A DNA stretch of 64,000 bases from Bradyrhizobium sp. 199 (lineage in GTDB: Bacteria; Pseudomonadota; Alphaproteobacteria; Rhizobiales; Xanthobacteraceae): NCBI RefSeq assembly GCF_023073355.1, contig NZ_JADPJI010000002.1:868001-932000 (forward strand), given 5' to 3'. How positions within the stretch are numbered: the first letter of the stretch is position 1; every line of letters starts with the position of its first letter. A model generated the notes under the pieces. The model saw only the letters and a list, made by a program, of their open reading frames with translations. It was not told where the DNA came from and ran no database searches. Of this stretch, positions 1 to 8,848 are shown one piece after another. Made by a program: the position numbers and the translations under genes.

Positions 1-1
1 C

Positions 2-277
2 CATCACCTCGTCAGGCAATTCGACGACATCTTCACGGTCGAGAAGGAATGGTGCTGGAGCGGCACACATTATCAGCGCACCGCAAACGACTGGCTGGCC
101 AATTTCGATACGCATCGCGACGCTATCGAGGCGTCGTTGCGCAAGGTCCATGGCGAGGAGACTGCACTTTGGCTGCGGCGCTGGCGCTGGGTCCTGCTCG
201 CGACATCCGGCCTGTTCGGCTACGCCGATGGGACCGAATGGGGCATCAGCCACTATCGCATGAAAGCCGCCGAGTGA
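2..277 (+). CDS. Cyclopropane-fatty-acyl-phospholipid synthase family methyltransferase, C-terminal part
   Basis: The reading frame is open from the left edge and ends with TGA at 275-277, giving the last 91 residues. The peptide has the usual end of this family: a HxxLVRQFDDIF segment, an EWCWSGTHY motif, a long helix with an LRRWR stretch, and a WGISHYR ending. Family members transfer a methylene or methyl group from S-adenosylmethionine to unsaturated acyl chains at the membrane. The start and the SAM-binding domain lie outside the window, so the exact substrate class cannot be decided. Confidence 0.75.
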   Translation, partial: HHLVRQFDDIFTVEKEWCWSGTHYQRTANDWLANFDTHRDAIEASLRKVHGEETALWLRRWRWVLLATSGLFGYADGTEWGISHYRMKAAE

Positions 278-331
278 TTGCGCTGTTCCGTCGCAGCACG
301 CGGCGATGGAACCACGACTCACGATCAAGTG

Positions 332-372
332 ACACGGCAAAAGACGTCTGAACTCAGTGTCATACGCCGTGT
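332..372. repeat. Inverted repeat ACACGGC...GCCGTGT between methyltransferase and efflux genes
   Basis: Seven-base arms at 332-338 and 366-372 are separated by 27 bases. The pair lies in the 233-base gap before the efflux operon. It could be a weak terminator of the upstream gene or a regulator site for the pump; there is no T-run, so neither reading is firm. Confidence 0.3.
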
Positions 373-510
373 GACAATGAGCCGCCCGCGTCATGCGTTG
401 CATCGCAGCAGATGCATTCTATTTTGGCGGCATCAACCGCGTTTGAGCGGCCCAGAACGGGCCTCGCGCGGAGCGTGATCAGTTTCAACAATATCGGGGC
501 ACCCCACTTC

Positions 511-1704
511 ATGTCAGGACTTCGTGCGCGATCGGCATGCGTTGCAATGATGCTCGCGGCCATTGCGCCGCTGCTCGCGGGCTGTGACGACTCCGGCTCC
601 GCCGTCTCCGCCGCTCCGCCGGCCCACCCTGACGTCAGCATCGTGATCGTCAAGCCGCAGTCACGCGCCGTGGTGCGCGAGCTGCCGGGCCGCATCGCGC
701 CCACGCGCGTCTCCGAGGTGCGGCCGCGCGTCTCCGGCATCGTGGTCGAACGTCTGTTCCGCCAGGGCAGCGAAGTGAAGGCGGGCGATCCTCTCTACCG
801 CATCGATCCGCGCCCATTCGAGGTCGAGGTGATGGCAAACGAAGCTGCGCTCGCGAAGGCGGAGGCCGCGTTGATGCAGGCGAAGCAGCAGGCGCACCGT
901 ATCGCCACCCTCACCAAGGATCGCGCTGCTCCGGAAGCCGAGAACGAGAAGGCGATTGCGGCCGAACGCCAGGCCCATGCCGAGGTAGAAGGTCGTAAGG
1001 CCGACCTCTCTCGGGCAAAACTCAATCTCGACTACGCGACCGTGCGCGCGCCGATCGACGGCGTGGTCGGCGCGGCTCTCGTCAGCGAGGGCGCCCTCGC
1101 GGTGCAGAACGAGACCAATCTCGCCACCATCCAGCAGCTCGATCCCATCTATGCCGACTTCACCCAGTCGGTGACCGAGCTCAACCAGCTCCGCCGCGCC
1201 TTCGAGACTGGCGACCTCGAACGCATCGCCGCCGATGCCGCCAAGGTCCGCCTGGTGCTCGACGACAACACCATCTATTCGCTCGACGGCAAGCTGCTGT
1301 TCTCCGATGCCAAGGTCGACGCCCACACCGGGCAGGTGACGCTGCGCGGCGAGTTCCCCAATCCCAAGCGCGAATTGCTGCCGGGCATGTATGTCCGCGT
1401 CCGCATCGACCAGGGTCTCGATTCCGACGCGATCGCGGTGCCGCAGCAGGCGATCCAGCGCAATGGCGGTGGCGGCAGCGAGGTGTTCATCGTCAAGGAC
1501 GACAACCACATCGCAGTGCAGCCGGTGCGCACAGGATCTGTGCAGGACGGAGTCTGGTTCATCACTGAAGGTCTGAAGGCCGGCGACAAGGTCGTGGTCG
1601 AAGGTTTCCAGAAGTTCGCGGCCGGCGACAAGGTCAAGCCGCAATCCTGGTCGGAAGCGGACGCCACCGCCGACAACCGGCACGCTCAGAAGCTCACGCG
1701 GTAA
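511..1704 (+). CDS. RND efflux periplasmic adaptor (membrane fusion protein), lipoprotein
   Basis: This is an AcrA/MexA-type adaptor of 397 residues, linking an inner-membrane RND pump to an outer-membrane channel. I chose the ATG at 511 because it gives a clean lipoprotein signal: a hydrophobic stretch ending in LLAGC, with Cys near residue 25 as lipid anchor. An in-frame ATG at 412 would bury this signal. Then follow the barrel-sandwich half (RPRVSGIVVERLF), the alpha hairpin, the second lipoyl half (TVRAPIDGVVG) and the beta-barrel region (LLPGMYVRVRID). The pump gene starts 6 bases after the stop, so they form one operon. No TolC-type channel gene is adjacent, so the pump probably uses a shared channel. 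Confidence 0.93.
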   Translation: MSGLRARSACVAMMLAAIAPLLAGCDDSGSAVSAAPPAHPDVSIVIVKPQSRAVVRELPGRIAPTRVSEVRPRVSGIVVERLFRQGSEVKAGDPLYRIDPRPFEVEVMANEAALAKAEAALMQAKQQAHRIATLTKDRAAPEAENEKAIAAERQAHAEVEGRKADLSRAKLNLDYATVRAPIDGVVGAALVSEGALAVQNETNLATIQQLDPIYADFTQSVTELNQLRRAFETGDLERIAADAAKVRLVLDDNTIYSLDGKLLFSDAKVDAHTGQVTLRGEFPNPKRELLPGMYVRVRIDQGLDSDAIAVPQQAIQRNGGGGSEVFIVKDDNHIAVQPVRTGSVQDGVWFITEGLKAGDKVVVEGFQKFAAGDKVKPQSWSEADATADNRHAQKLTR

Positions 1705-1710
1705 CGCGCC

Positions 1711-4700
1711 ATGGCGAGCTTCTTCATCGACAGGCCAATCTTCGCCTGGGTGGTCGCGCTGTTCATCTGCTTGATCGGCGCGATCGCCGTGCCGCTGCTG
1801 CCGATCGCGCAATATCCGATCATCGCGCCGCCCTCGATCTCGATCTCGACCAGCTATCCCGGCGCCTCGCCTGAAAACCTCTACAACAGCGTCACGCGGC
1901 TGATCGAGGAGGAGCTCAACGGCGCCGCCAACATCCTCAACTTCGAATCGACCAGCGACTCGCTCGGCCAGGTCGAGATCATCGCCAACTTCCAACCCGG
2001 CACCGATACCAGCGCCGCTTCGGTCGAGGTGCAGAACCGAATCAAGCGCGTCGAGGCGCGCCTGCCGCGCGCGGTGATGCAGCAGGGCATCCTGATCGAG
2101 GAAGCCTCGAGCGCCGTGCTGCAGATCATCACGCTGAACTCGACCGATGGCAGCCTGGATGAGGTCGGCCTCGGCGACTTCATGATCCGCAACGTGCTGG
2201 GCGAGATCCGCCGCATTCCCGGCGTGGGCCGCGCCACGCTGTACTCGACCGAGCGCAGCTTGCGCGTCTGGGTCGATCCGGCCAAGCTCGTCGGTTATGG
2301 ACTGACCGCCGACGACGTCAACAAGGCCATTGCCGCGCAGAACGCGCAGGTCGCCTCGGGCAGCATCGGCGCCGAGCCGTCGACGTCCAACCAGCGCACC
2401 TCCGCACTGGTGCTGGTCAAAGGCCAGCTCTCCTCGCCGGATGAATTCGGTGCCATCATCCTGCGCGCCAATGCGGACGGTTCGACCGTCCGCTTGCGCG
2501 ACGTCGCGCGCGTCGAGGTCGGTGGTCTGAGCTACCAGTTCAACACGCGGCTCGACGGCAAGCCGACTGCGGGTCTCTCCGTCCTGATGTCGCCGACCGG
2601 CAACGCGCTGGCGACCGCGGGCGCGGTCGAAGAGAAGATGAAGGAGCTGTCGCGCTTCTTCCCGGCCAACATCTCCTACGAGATTCCCTACAACATCACG
2701 CCTGTGGTCGAGGCCTCGATCAAGAAGGTGCTGACGACGCTGGTCGAAGCCGTGGTGCTGGTGTTCGTGGTGATGTTCCTGTTCCTCCAGAACATCCGCT
2801 ACACCATCATCCCGACCATCGTGGTGCCCGTGGCGCTTCTGGGCGCCTGCACCACGCTTCTGCTCGCCGGCTACTCCATCAACATGCTCTCGATGTTCGG
2901 CATGGTGCTCGCCGTCGGCATCCTTGTCGACGACGCCATCGTCGTGGTCGAGAACGTCGAGCGCATCATGTCGGAGGAAGGGCTGCCGCCGAAGGAAGCG
3001 ACGCGCAAGGCGATGTCGCAGATATCGGGGGCCATCATCGGCATCACCCTGGTGCTGATGGCCGTGTTCGTGCCGATGGCATTCTTCCCGGGCTCGGTCG
3101 GCATCATCTATCGCCAGTTCTCGGTGACCATGGTCGCCGCGATCGGCTTCTCCGCCTTCCTTGCGCTCTCGTTGACGCCGGCGCTGTGCGCGACCCTGCT
3201 CAAGCCCGTCGCGGCCGGTCACGGTCACGCGAAGAAGGGCGTGTTCGGCTGGTTCAACCGCGTGCTCGAAGGCGTCAAGGAACGCTATTCGCGCACCGTC
3301 GGGCTCTCGCTGAACCGCACCGGCCGCCTGATGCTGGTCTATGCCGCGCTGCTGGCAGGCCTGTCCTGGGCCTTCGTCAACCTGCCCGGTGGCTTCCTGC
3401 CGATCGACGACCAGGGCTTCGTCACCACCGACGTGCAGACGCCGTCGGATTCGTCCTATGCCCGCACCGAGGCCGTGATCGAGAAGGTGGAAAAATACCT
3501 GGCGCAGCGGCCGGGGGTCGACAACGTCACCTTCCTCACCGGCTTCAGCTTCTCCGGCCAGGGCATGAACACCGCGCAGGCCTTCATCACGCTGAAGGAC
3601 TGGGCGGAACGCGGGCCGAAGGATTCCGCTTCGGCGATCGTCAACGACATCAACCGCGATCTGTCGTCTTCCATTCGTGACGCAAAGATCTCGGCGCTGC
3701 AGCCGCCGCCGATCGACAACCTCGGCAACTCCTCGGGCTTCTCGTTCCGCCTCCAGGATCGTGGCCAGAAGGGCTATCAGCAATTGATACGCGCCGCCGA
3801 TCAACTGATCGCGGAGGCCAATGCGAGCCCCGTGCTGCAGAAGGTCTATGTCGAAGGCCTGCCTGAGGCAGGCGTGGTCAATCTCGCGATCGACCGCGAG
3901 AAGGCCGGCGCCTTCGGCGTCACTTTCGAGGACATCAACAACACGATCTCGACCAATCTCGGCTCGAACTACATCAACGACTTCCCGAACCGCGGCCGCA
4001 TGCAGCGTGTCGTGGTGCAGGCCGATGCCCGCGACCGCATGCGGACCGAGGACATCCTCAACTACAACGTCAAGAACAGCCGCGGCCAGCTGGTGCCGTT
4101 CTCGTCCTTTGCCACGGTGGAATGGGCGCGCGGGCCGACGCAGATCGCCGGCTTCAACTACTATCCCGCGGTGCGCATCTCCGGTGAAGCGAAACCCGGC
4201 TTCACCTCGGGCGACGCCATCGCCGAGATGGAGCGGCTCGCCGGCAGGCTGCCGCGCGGCTTCGGCTATGAATGGACCGGGCAGTCGCTCCAGGAGAAGC
4301 TCTCGGGCTCGCAGGCGCCGTTCCTGCTGGCGCTGTCGGTATTCGTGGTATTCCTGTGTCTCGCCGCACTCTACGAGAGCTGGACCATCCCGCTTGCGGT
4401 GCTGCTCACCGTGCCGCTGGGTATCGTCGGCGCGGTGGTCGCGGCGATGCTGCGCGGCCTGCCCAACGACGTCTATTTCACCGTCGGGCTGATCACTATC
4501 ATCGGCCTTGCGGCAAAGGACGCGATCCTGATCATCGAGTTCGCCAAGGATCTGCGAAAGGAAGGCAAGCCGCTGGTGGAAGCCACCATCGAAGCCTGCC
4601 GCCTGCGCTTCCGCCCCATTCTGATGACCGGTCTCGCCTTCATCTGCGGCGTGCTGCCGATGGCGATTGCGCATGGCGCCGGCGGTGCCAGCCAGCAGGC

Positions 4701-4869
4701 GCTCGGCAGCGTCGTGATGGGCGGCATGATCGCGGTGGTGATCCTGGCGCTCTTGATGGTGCCGGTGTTCTTCGTCTCGGTACAGCGCGTGCTGGCGGGG
4801 GATCGGGAGAAGGTGGCGGAGGGGGCCGAGATGTATGGGCCGCCAGCGCCGGCAAGGGCCGGCCACTAA
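1711..4869 (+). CDS. RND efflux pump permease, HAE1/AcrB family
   Basis: Proton-driven inner-membrane exporter of hydrophobic compounds, 1052 residues, the usual AcrB length. It begins MASFFIDRPIFAWV, the typical first transmembrane helix. The proton-relay pair is visible in transmembrane helix 4 (GILVDDAIVVVENVERI), and the matching Lys in helix 10 (GLAAKDAILIIEFAKDL). Two large periplasmic loops carry the porter and docking domains. It is co-transcribed with the adaptor just upstream. The substrate cannot be read from the sequence. A very long open frame on the opposite strand over this gene is only a codon-bias shadow. Confidence 0.96.
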   Translation: MASFFIDRPIFAWVVALFICLIGAIAVPLLPIAQYPIIAPPSISISTSYPGASPENLYNSVTRLIEEELNGAANILNFESTSDSLGQVEIIANFQPGTDTSAASVEVQNRIKRVEARLPRAVMQQGILIEEASSAVLQIITLNSTDGSLDEVGLGDFMIRNVLGEIRRIPGVGRATLYSTERSLRVWVDPAKLVGYGLTADDVNKAIAAQNAQVASGSIGAEPSTSNQRTSALVLVKGQLSSPDEFGAIILRANADGSTVRLRDVARVEVGGLSYQFNTRLDGKPTAGLSVLMSPTGNALATAGAVEEKMKELSRFFPANISYEIPYNITPVVEASIKKVLTTLVEAVVLVFVVMFLFLQNIRYTIIPTIVVPVALLGACTTLLLAGYSINMLSMFGMVLAVGILVDDAIVVVENVERIMSEEGLPPKEATRKAMSQISGAIIGITLVLMAVFVPMAFFPGSVGIIYRQFSVTMVAAIGFSAFLALSLTPALCATLLKPVAAGHGHAKKGVFGWFNRVLEGVKERYSRTVGLSLNRTGRLMLVYAALLAGLSWAFVNLPGGFLPIDDQGFVTTDVQTPSDSSYARTEAVIEKVEKYLAQRPGVDNVTFLTGFSFSGQGMNTAQAFITLKDWAERGPKDSASAIVNDINRDLSSSIRDAKISALQPPPIDNLGNSSGFSFRLQDRGQKGYQQLIRAADQLIAEANASPVLQKVYVEGLPEAGVVNLAIDREKAGAFGVTFEDINNTISTNLGSNYINDFPNRGRMQRVVVQADARDRMRTEDILNYNVKNSRGQLVPFSSFATVEWARGPTQIAGFNYYPAVRISGEAKPGFTSGDAIAEMERLAGRLPRGFGYEWTGQSLQEKLSGSQAPFLLALSVFVVFLCLAALYESWTIPLAVLLTVPLGIVGAVVAAMLRGLPNDVYFTVGLITIIGLAAKDAILIIEFAKDLRKEGKPLVEATIEACRLRFRPILMTGLAFICGVLPMAIAHGAGGASQQALGSVVMGGMIAVVILALLMVPVFFVSVQRVLAGDREKVAEGAEMYGPPAPARAGH

Positions 4870-4880
4870 ACGCCAGGTTG

Positions 4881-4903
4881 GTCCTGATTGAATCAATCAG
4901 GAC
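4881..4903. repeat. Perfect 10-base palindrome downstream of RND operon
   Basis: Arms GTCCTGATTG (4881-4890) and CAATCAGGAC (4894-4903) flank the loop AAT. It starts 11 bases after the pump stop codon. It could be a transcription terminator or RNA-stabilising hairpin; there is no T-run. It contains one GAATC, a possible CcrM (GANTC) methylation site, so a regulatory role is also possible. Confidence 0.5.
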
Positions 4904-5040
4904 GGGACGGCTTCGCGCGTCAAATTAGCTTCGGCTTGCTTTCTCGGGATTGGCAATTCAGACTGCATCTCTGGATTGAACAAACATGTATTCGCACGGC
5001 AGTGCGAATGCACATGCCGCCGGCCGATTGAGAGCGTGTG

Positions 5041-6168
5041 ATGCGTCCGACCGACATTGCGATCTCGAACTATCGCTCCATTCGGCGGCTCTCGCTACCC
5101 ATCCATCCGTTGTCGGTGTTTGTGGGCGAGAACGGTGTCGGCAAATCCAATCTCTACAAGTCCTTGTCGCTGTTGCGCGACGCGGCGGCCGGTCAAATCA
5201 CGCGCACGATCGCCGATGAAGGCGGATTGAGTTCGGTCTGCTGGTCCGGCATTCGCAAGCGAGGCGAAGACGGGCGGCTGCGGCTGTCGGCCACATTCGA
5301 CAGCATGAGGTATTCCATCGAGCTGGGGTTTCCCAGCCCGCTTCAGGCCGCGTTTTCCGGTGAGCCGATGATCAAGGCCGAAAGTATCGAAACGACTCGC
5401 GGCAAACGAAGGGTTCAGCTGATGGAGCGGGTGAATTCGCTCATCAGCGTCCGCGGCGAGAGTGGCGCCTGGAACGCTCACAAGGATGCGGTGCTGCCGT
5501 CAGAGACTGCACTTGCGGCTTTTTTCGACAGCAAGGAATGTCCCGAAATCGACCTGATCAGAAATGCGATGCTGGGCTGGCGCTTCTATCATGACTTTCG
5601 CACGGATCCGGCGTCACCGATACGAAAGCCATGTCTGGCGATCGCAACGCCCTCGCTCAGCGCCGATGGAAGCGATTTGGCTGCGGCCCTGGCCACTCTC
5701 TATGTCATTCGGGAAGACGCGAGCGACCTGCAGGACGCAATCCAGGATGCACTCCCGGGCGCCGAACTCCGCGCATGGGAAGAAAATGGCAGGTGTGAAT
5801 TCGATCTGCAGCTGGCCGACATGCCGCGGCCGTTCAAGGCTCACGAATTATCCGATGGGACGCTCAAATACATCTGCCTGCTCGCAGTGTTCATGGGTTA
5901 CCGGCTGCCGCCTTTCATCGCGCTGAACGAACCCGAGACAAGCCTGCATCCCTCGCTGCTGGCGCCGCTGGCCCGGCTCATCGCCAAGGCATCACGCCGC
6001 GCCGACATCTGGATTGTTACCCATTCGGAACAGCTGATGGAGGCACTGCGAAGCGAGAGTTCGGTCCCACTTCGCCGGGTGATCAAGTCGAAAGGCGCCA
6101 CGACTATCGAGGGTCTGACGATTGGCGGTGAATATCGCGACGACGAATCCGAAGAGGACGACGATTAG
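5041..6168 (+). CDS. AAA-family ATPase, RecF/OLD-like (COG4637-type)
   Basis: Predicted soluble ATPase of about 375 residues. It has an N-terminal SNYRSI motif, a Walker A GENGVGKSN near residues 27-35, an ABC-like ELSDGTLKY signature, a Walker B-like LNEPETSLHP with Asn where Asp is usual, and a late VTHSEQL histidine switch. The tail is acidic (ESEEDDD). I chose ATG 5041; a GTG lies directly before it at 5038. It stands alone between the efflux operon and a convergent phosphatase, with no TOPRIM nuclease or helicase partner, so a defence role is not supported. Relatives are annotated only as predicted ATPases; the cellular role is unknown. Confidence 0.8.
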   Translation: MRPTDIAISNYRSIRRLSLPIHPLSVFVGENGVGKSNLYKSLSLLRDAAAGQITRTIADEGGLSSVCWSGIRKRGEDGRLRLSATFDSMRYSIELGFPSPLQAAFSGEPMIKAESIETTRGKRRVQLMERVNSLISVRGESGAWNAHKDAVLPSETALAAFFDSKECPEIDLIRNAMLGWRFYHDFRTDPASPIRKPCLAIATPSLSADGSDLAAALATLYVIREDASDLQDAIQDALPGAELRAWEENGRCEFDLQLADMPRPFKAHELSDGTLKYICLLAVFMGYRLPPFIALNEPETSLHPSLLAPLARLIAKASRRADIWIVTHSEQLMEALRSESSVPLRRVIKSKGATTIEGLTIGGEYRDDESEEDDD

Positions 6169-6200
6169 CCGCAGCAGATCGAGCCATCGTGCTACTATGC

Positions 6201-6986
6201 CTACTTCCGCAAAATCTTCACCAGCTCCCCGTGCACGAATTCATTTCCGCACACGACGTGCCCCGTCACCAGCGCATCGCCCGGGGTGTCGATGTCGGTG
6301 ATCGTGCCACCCGCCTCGCGCACCATGATCTGCCCCGCGGCGATGTCCCAGGATTGCAGATCGCGCTCCCAATAGCCGTCGAGGCGGCCGGCGGCGACGA
6401 AGGCGAGGTCGAGCGAGGCGGCGCCGAAGCGGCGCAGGCCAGCGACGCGATCCTGGATCGCGGTCATCTCGCGGCGGAATTCCTCGTGGTCGCCGCGGCC
6501 GATATGGGGCAGGCCGCAGGCCACCACGCATTCGTTGAGCTGGCGGCGCCCGGCCACCCGCAACCGCTGGTCGTTGAGGAAGGCGCCCTTGCCGCGCTCG
6601 GCGATGTAGAGCTCGTCGTTGGCGGGGTTGTAGATCACGCCGGCGATCACCGTGCCCTCGCGCGCAAGACCGATCGAGATCGCAAATTGCGGAATGCCGT
6701 GCAGGAAGTTGGTGGTGCCGTCGAGCGGGTCGACGATCCAGGTGTGGCTCTTGTCGCTGCCCTCGCGCCTGCCGCCTTCCTCGCCGATGAAGCCGTAGCC
6801 GGGGCGGGCCTTGGCGAGGTCCTGATAGACGATCTCCTCGGCGCGCTTGTCGGCGAGCGAGACGAAGTTGGCCGGCCCTTTCATCGAGACCTGGAGATGC
6901 TCGATCTCGCCGAGATCGCGCTTGAGACTGCGGCCGGCACGGCGCGCAGCCTTGACCATGACGTTGATAGTTGCGGAATACAGCAT
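6201..6986 (-). CDS. suhB: Inositol monophosphatase family protein (SuhB-like)
   Basis: Mg-dependent sugar/inositol phosphatase of 261 residues. The metal-binding motifs are all present: GEEGG near 68-72, DPLDGTTNF at 86-94 and WDIAAG at 213-218. The fold family covers inositol-1-phosphatase, fructose-1,6-bisphosphatase-like and PAP phosphatases. The motif spacing fits the SuhB group best, but the substrate is not proved. It lies 84 bases downstream of the Sel1-repeat gene, on the same strand as the glycolytic genes, and may be read with them. Confidence 0.88.
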   Translation of the reverse strand: MLYSATINVMVKAARRAGRSLKRDLGEIEHLQVSMKGPANFVSLADKRAEEIVYQDLAKARPGYGFIGEEGGRREGSDKSHTWIVDPLDGTTNFLHGIPQFAISIGLAREGTVIAGVIYNPANDELYIAERGKGAFLNDQRLRVAGRRQLNECVVACGLPHIGRGDHEEFRREMTAIQDRVAGLRRFGAASLDLAFVAAGRLDGYWERDLQSWDIAAGQIMVREAGGTITDIDTPGDALVTGHVVCGNEFVHGELVKILRK

Positions 6987-7070
6987 GAGCTCTGGACGTG
7001 ATCGGGGGAAATGGCGGGAAATCGCGCCTGTTTGAGAGATTGGGTGCCCTGCAAGGGCCCTCAGGTCAAG

Positions 7071-8147
7071 TCATTTGCTCCCGAGCCATTTTTTGGCGGC
7101 GGCCTCCGCCTTGGCCCGGTCCTCGGCCGGAAGGTCGGATAATTGTTTGTCGAGCTCCGGGTCGCCCTTGCCGGCGGTTTTGGCCACCAGGTGCCATTTG
7201 AAACCCTCGACCTTGTCCGCGGATACGCCCACGCCGTTGATCAGGACCCACGCCAGCCGGTTCTGCGCGATCGCGCTGCCCTGGCGCGATGCCTTGCGAA
7301 GCAGGGCGACGGCGGCCGGCTGGTTCTTCGGCGTGCCGGTGCCGTTGAACATGGCGATGGCATATTCGACCTCGGCGTCGACATTGTCGGCGAGCGAGGC
7401 GGCCTGCAGCAGCCGCACCGCGCGCTCCGGGTCCTTCGGCACGCCGGTGCCTTCCTTGTAGAAGGTCGCGAGCGCGTATTGCGCCTCGGGCAGGCCGGCA
7501 TCGGCGGCCTGGCGCAGCAGCTCGGCGGAGCGCCTGACGTCTTGCGGCAGGCTCTGGCCGTCGAGATAGAGCAAAGCGAGGTTATAAGCCGCCTTGGGCT
7601 CGCCGAGCTTGGCGGCGGACGCCATCAGCTTGACCGCCTCGCCCTTGTCGACCGAGCCGCCGCGGCCCGAAATGCGCAGCATGGCGAGCGCGAACATTGC
7701 CTCGCGGTCGCCGGCATCGGCGGCGCGCTTGTACCATTCGGCCGCCTTGGCGTAGTCGCGCCGGATGCCCATGGCGTTGGAATAGAGCTCGCCGAGCATG
7801 GTCATCGCCTTGGGATCGCCTGCTTGCGCGCGGGCGGTGGCGAGTTCGAACGCCGACTTGTACTGGCCGCGCTGATAGGCGCCGTACACCAGATCGGCAC
7901 TGGAATTGTCGGTCGGCGGCGCCGGGATCACGGTCGGGGTTGGCGTCGGCTTGGAGGAGGGGGACGGCTTGGGCGAGGCCGAAGGCTTCGGCGCCGGCTC
8001 CTTCTTCTTGGCGGGTGGTGCCGGCTTGAGCTTTTGCTTCTCGACCGGCGTGCTCGGCGTTGTCGCCGGCGGGGTGATCTGGAGCTGCGCGGCCGCGGGC
8101 AGCGTGAGCAGCAGCGTAGCCAATATGGTGATGCAGGGGAGCTTCAT
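7071..8147 (-). CDS. Secreted Sel1-like (SLR) repeat protein
   Basis: A 358-residue exported protein. The start at 8147 gives a signal peptide ending near PAAAQ. After it comes a Pro/Lys/Ser-rich linker of about 60 residues, then at least six Sel1-type repeats of about 36 residues (patterns such as AMTMLGELYSNAMGIRRDYA and AAYNLALLYLDG). Such solenoids serve as protein-binding scaffolds in the periplasm. The open frame continues upstream into the neighbouring gene, but without a signal peptide, so I reject the longer form. The ThiE-like gene ends 8 bases upstream, suggesting one operon. Confidence 0.85.
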   Translation of the reverse strand: MKLPCITILATLLLTLPAAAQLQITPPATTPSTPVEKQKLKPAPPAKKKEPAPKPSASPKPSPSSKPTPTPTVIPAPPTDNSSADLVYGAYQRGQYKSAFELATARAQAGDPKAMTMLGELYSNAMGIRRDYAKAAEWYKRAADAGDREAMFALAMLRISGRGGSVDKGEAVKLMASAAKLGEPKAAYNLALLYLDGQSLPQDVRRSAELLRQAADAGLPEAQYALATFYKEGTGVPKDPERAVRLLQAASLADNVDAEVEYAIAMFNGTGTPKNQPAAVALLRKASRQGSAIAQNRLAWVLINGVGVSADKVEGFKWHLVAKTAGKGDPELDKQLSDLPAEDRAKAEAAAKKWLGSK

Positions 8148-8155
8148 GTCAGGCG

Positions 8156-8845
8156 CTAGCCGTGCTCGCTGCCTGCGGGATTCTGGCTCGCCGTCACCGT
8201 CGCATGGGCTTTCTTGATCGCAGCGTCCGCCTCGATCAGCGCGGCCTTGGGCCCGCGCGGATCGGACCAGATGAAGTCGCCGACCAGCACGAAATCGGCG
8301 CCGCTGGTGGCGAAGTCGTGGGCTTCTTCCAGCGACATGGCAAAGCCGACGCAGGGCGGCTCGAACAGCTCGGCCCACCAGTCCAACCGCTCCGCGATCG
8401 CTTGTGCCGAGGGACGCTGGCCTTTCGCGTCGGGCTCGCCGAACAGCACGTAATCCGCCCCCATCTCGCCCGCGTCCATGGAATGGTGCCGCGTCGTCAG
8501 CCCGCCGACACCGGCGATGCGATCGGGCTTGAGCGACGGCAGCGCCTCTTTCAGCGCAGCGATGCCGGGCAGGTGCGCGCCGTCGGCGCCGCCGCGCGCG
8601 ACCAGCTCGGCGTGGCCGTCGACCAGCAGCGCGGCACCCGCCTTCTGAACTGGCGGTGCGAGCGCCTTGATGCGCGTGATCATGGTGCGCTGATCGGTCT
8701 CCTTCAGCCGCAGCAGCACGGCCGCGACATCGGCGGCGGCGAGCAGGCCCGGCAGCTCGGCAAGAAGCGAAGCGGGGTCATCGACGACAGGGGTCGCGAG
8801 ATAGAGGCGGGGCGCCGGGCGGGGCGGAGGTGGTTTGTTCGACAA
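8156..8845 (-). CDS. Thiamine-phosphate synthase-like TIM-barrel protein (divergent ThiE)
   Basis: 229 residues with ThiE-type architecture: a LLVDGHAELVARGGADGAHL segment matches the pyrophosphate-binding region, and GADYVLFGE and GADFVLVGD match later strands. The usual HLGQ is HLPG here and the late AIGGI loop is not recognisable, so the protein may have left thiamine synthesis. It starts with TTG, 3 bases after the stop of the class I aldolase gene, so translation is probably coupled. No other thi gene is near. A TenI-like or other phosphate-binding role is possible. Confidence 0.72.
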   Translation of the reverse strand: MSNKPPPPRPAPRLYLATPVVDDPASLLAELPGLLAAADVAAVLLRLKETDQRTMITRIKALAPPVQKAGAALLVDGHAELVARGGADGAHLPGIAALKEALPSLKPDRIAGVGGLTTRHHSMDAGEMGADYVLFGEPDAKGQRPSAQAIAERLDWWAELFEPPCVGFAMSLEEAHDFATSGADFVLVGDFIWSDPRGPKAALIEADAAIKKAHATVTASQNPAGSEHG

Positions 8846-8848
8846 GAT

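Noticed and set aside
661..4896. A 1411-codon open frame on the minus strand opposite the efflux genes
   Set aside because: It lies fully antisense to clear adaptor and RND genes, is very rich in Arg/His/Asp as expected from mirrored GC-rich codons, and has no domain motifs.
5041..6168. Anti-phage defence role for the AAA ATPase
   Set aside because: No TOPRIM, HNH or helicase partner, no mobile-element context and efflux and housekeeping genes on both sides; calling it defence would be unsupported.
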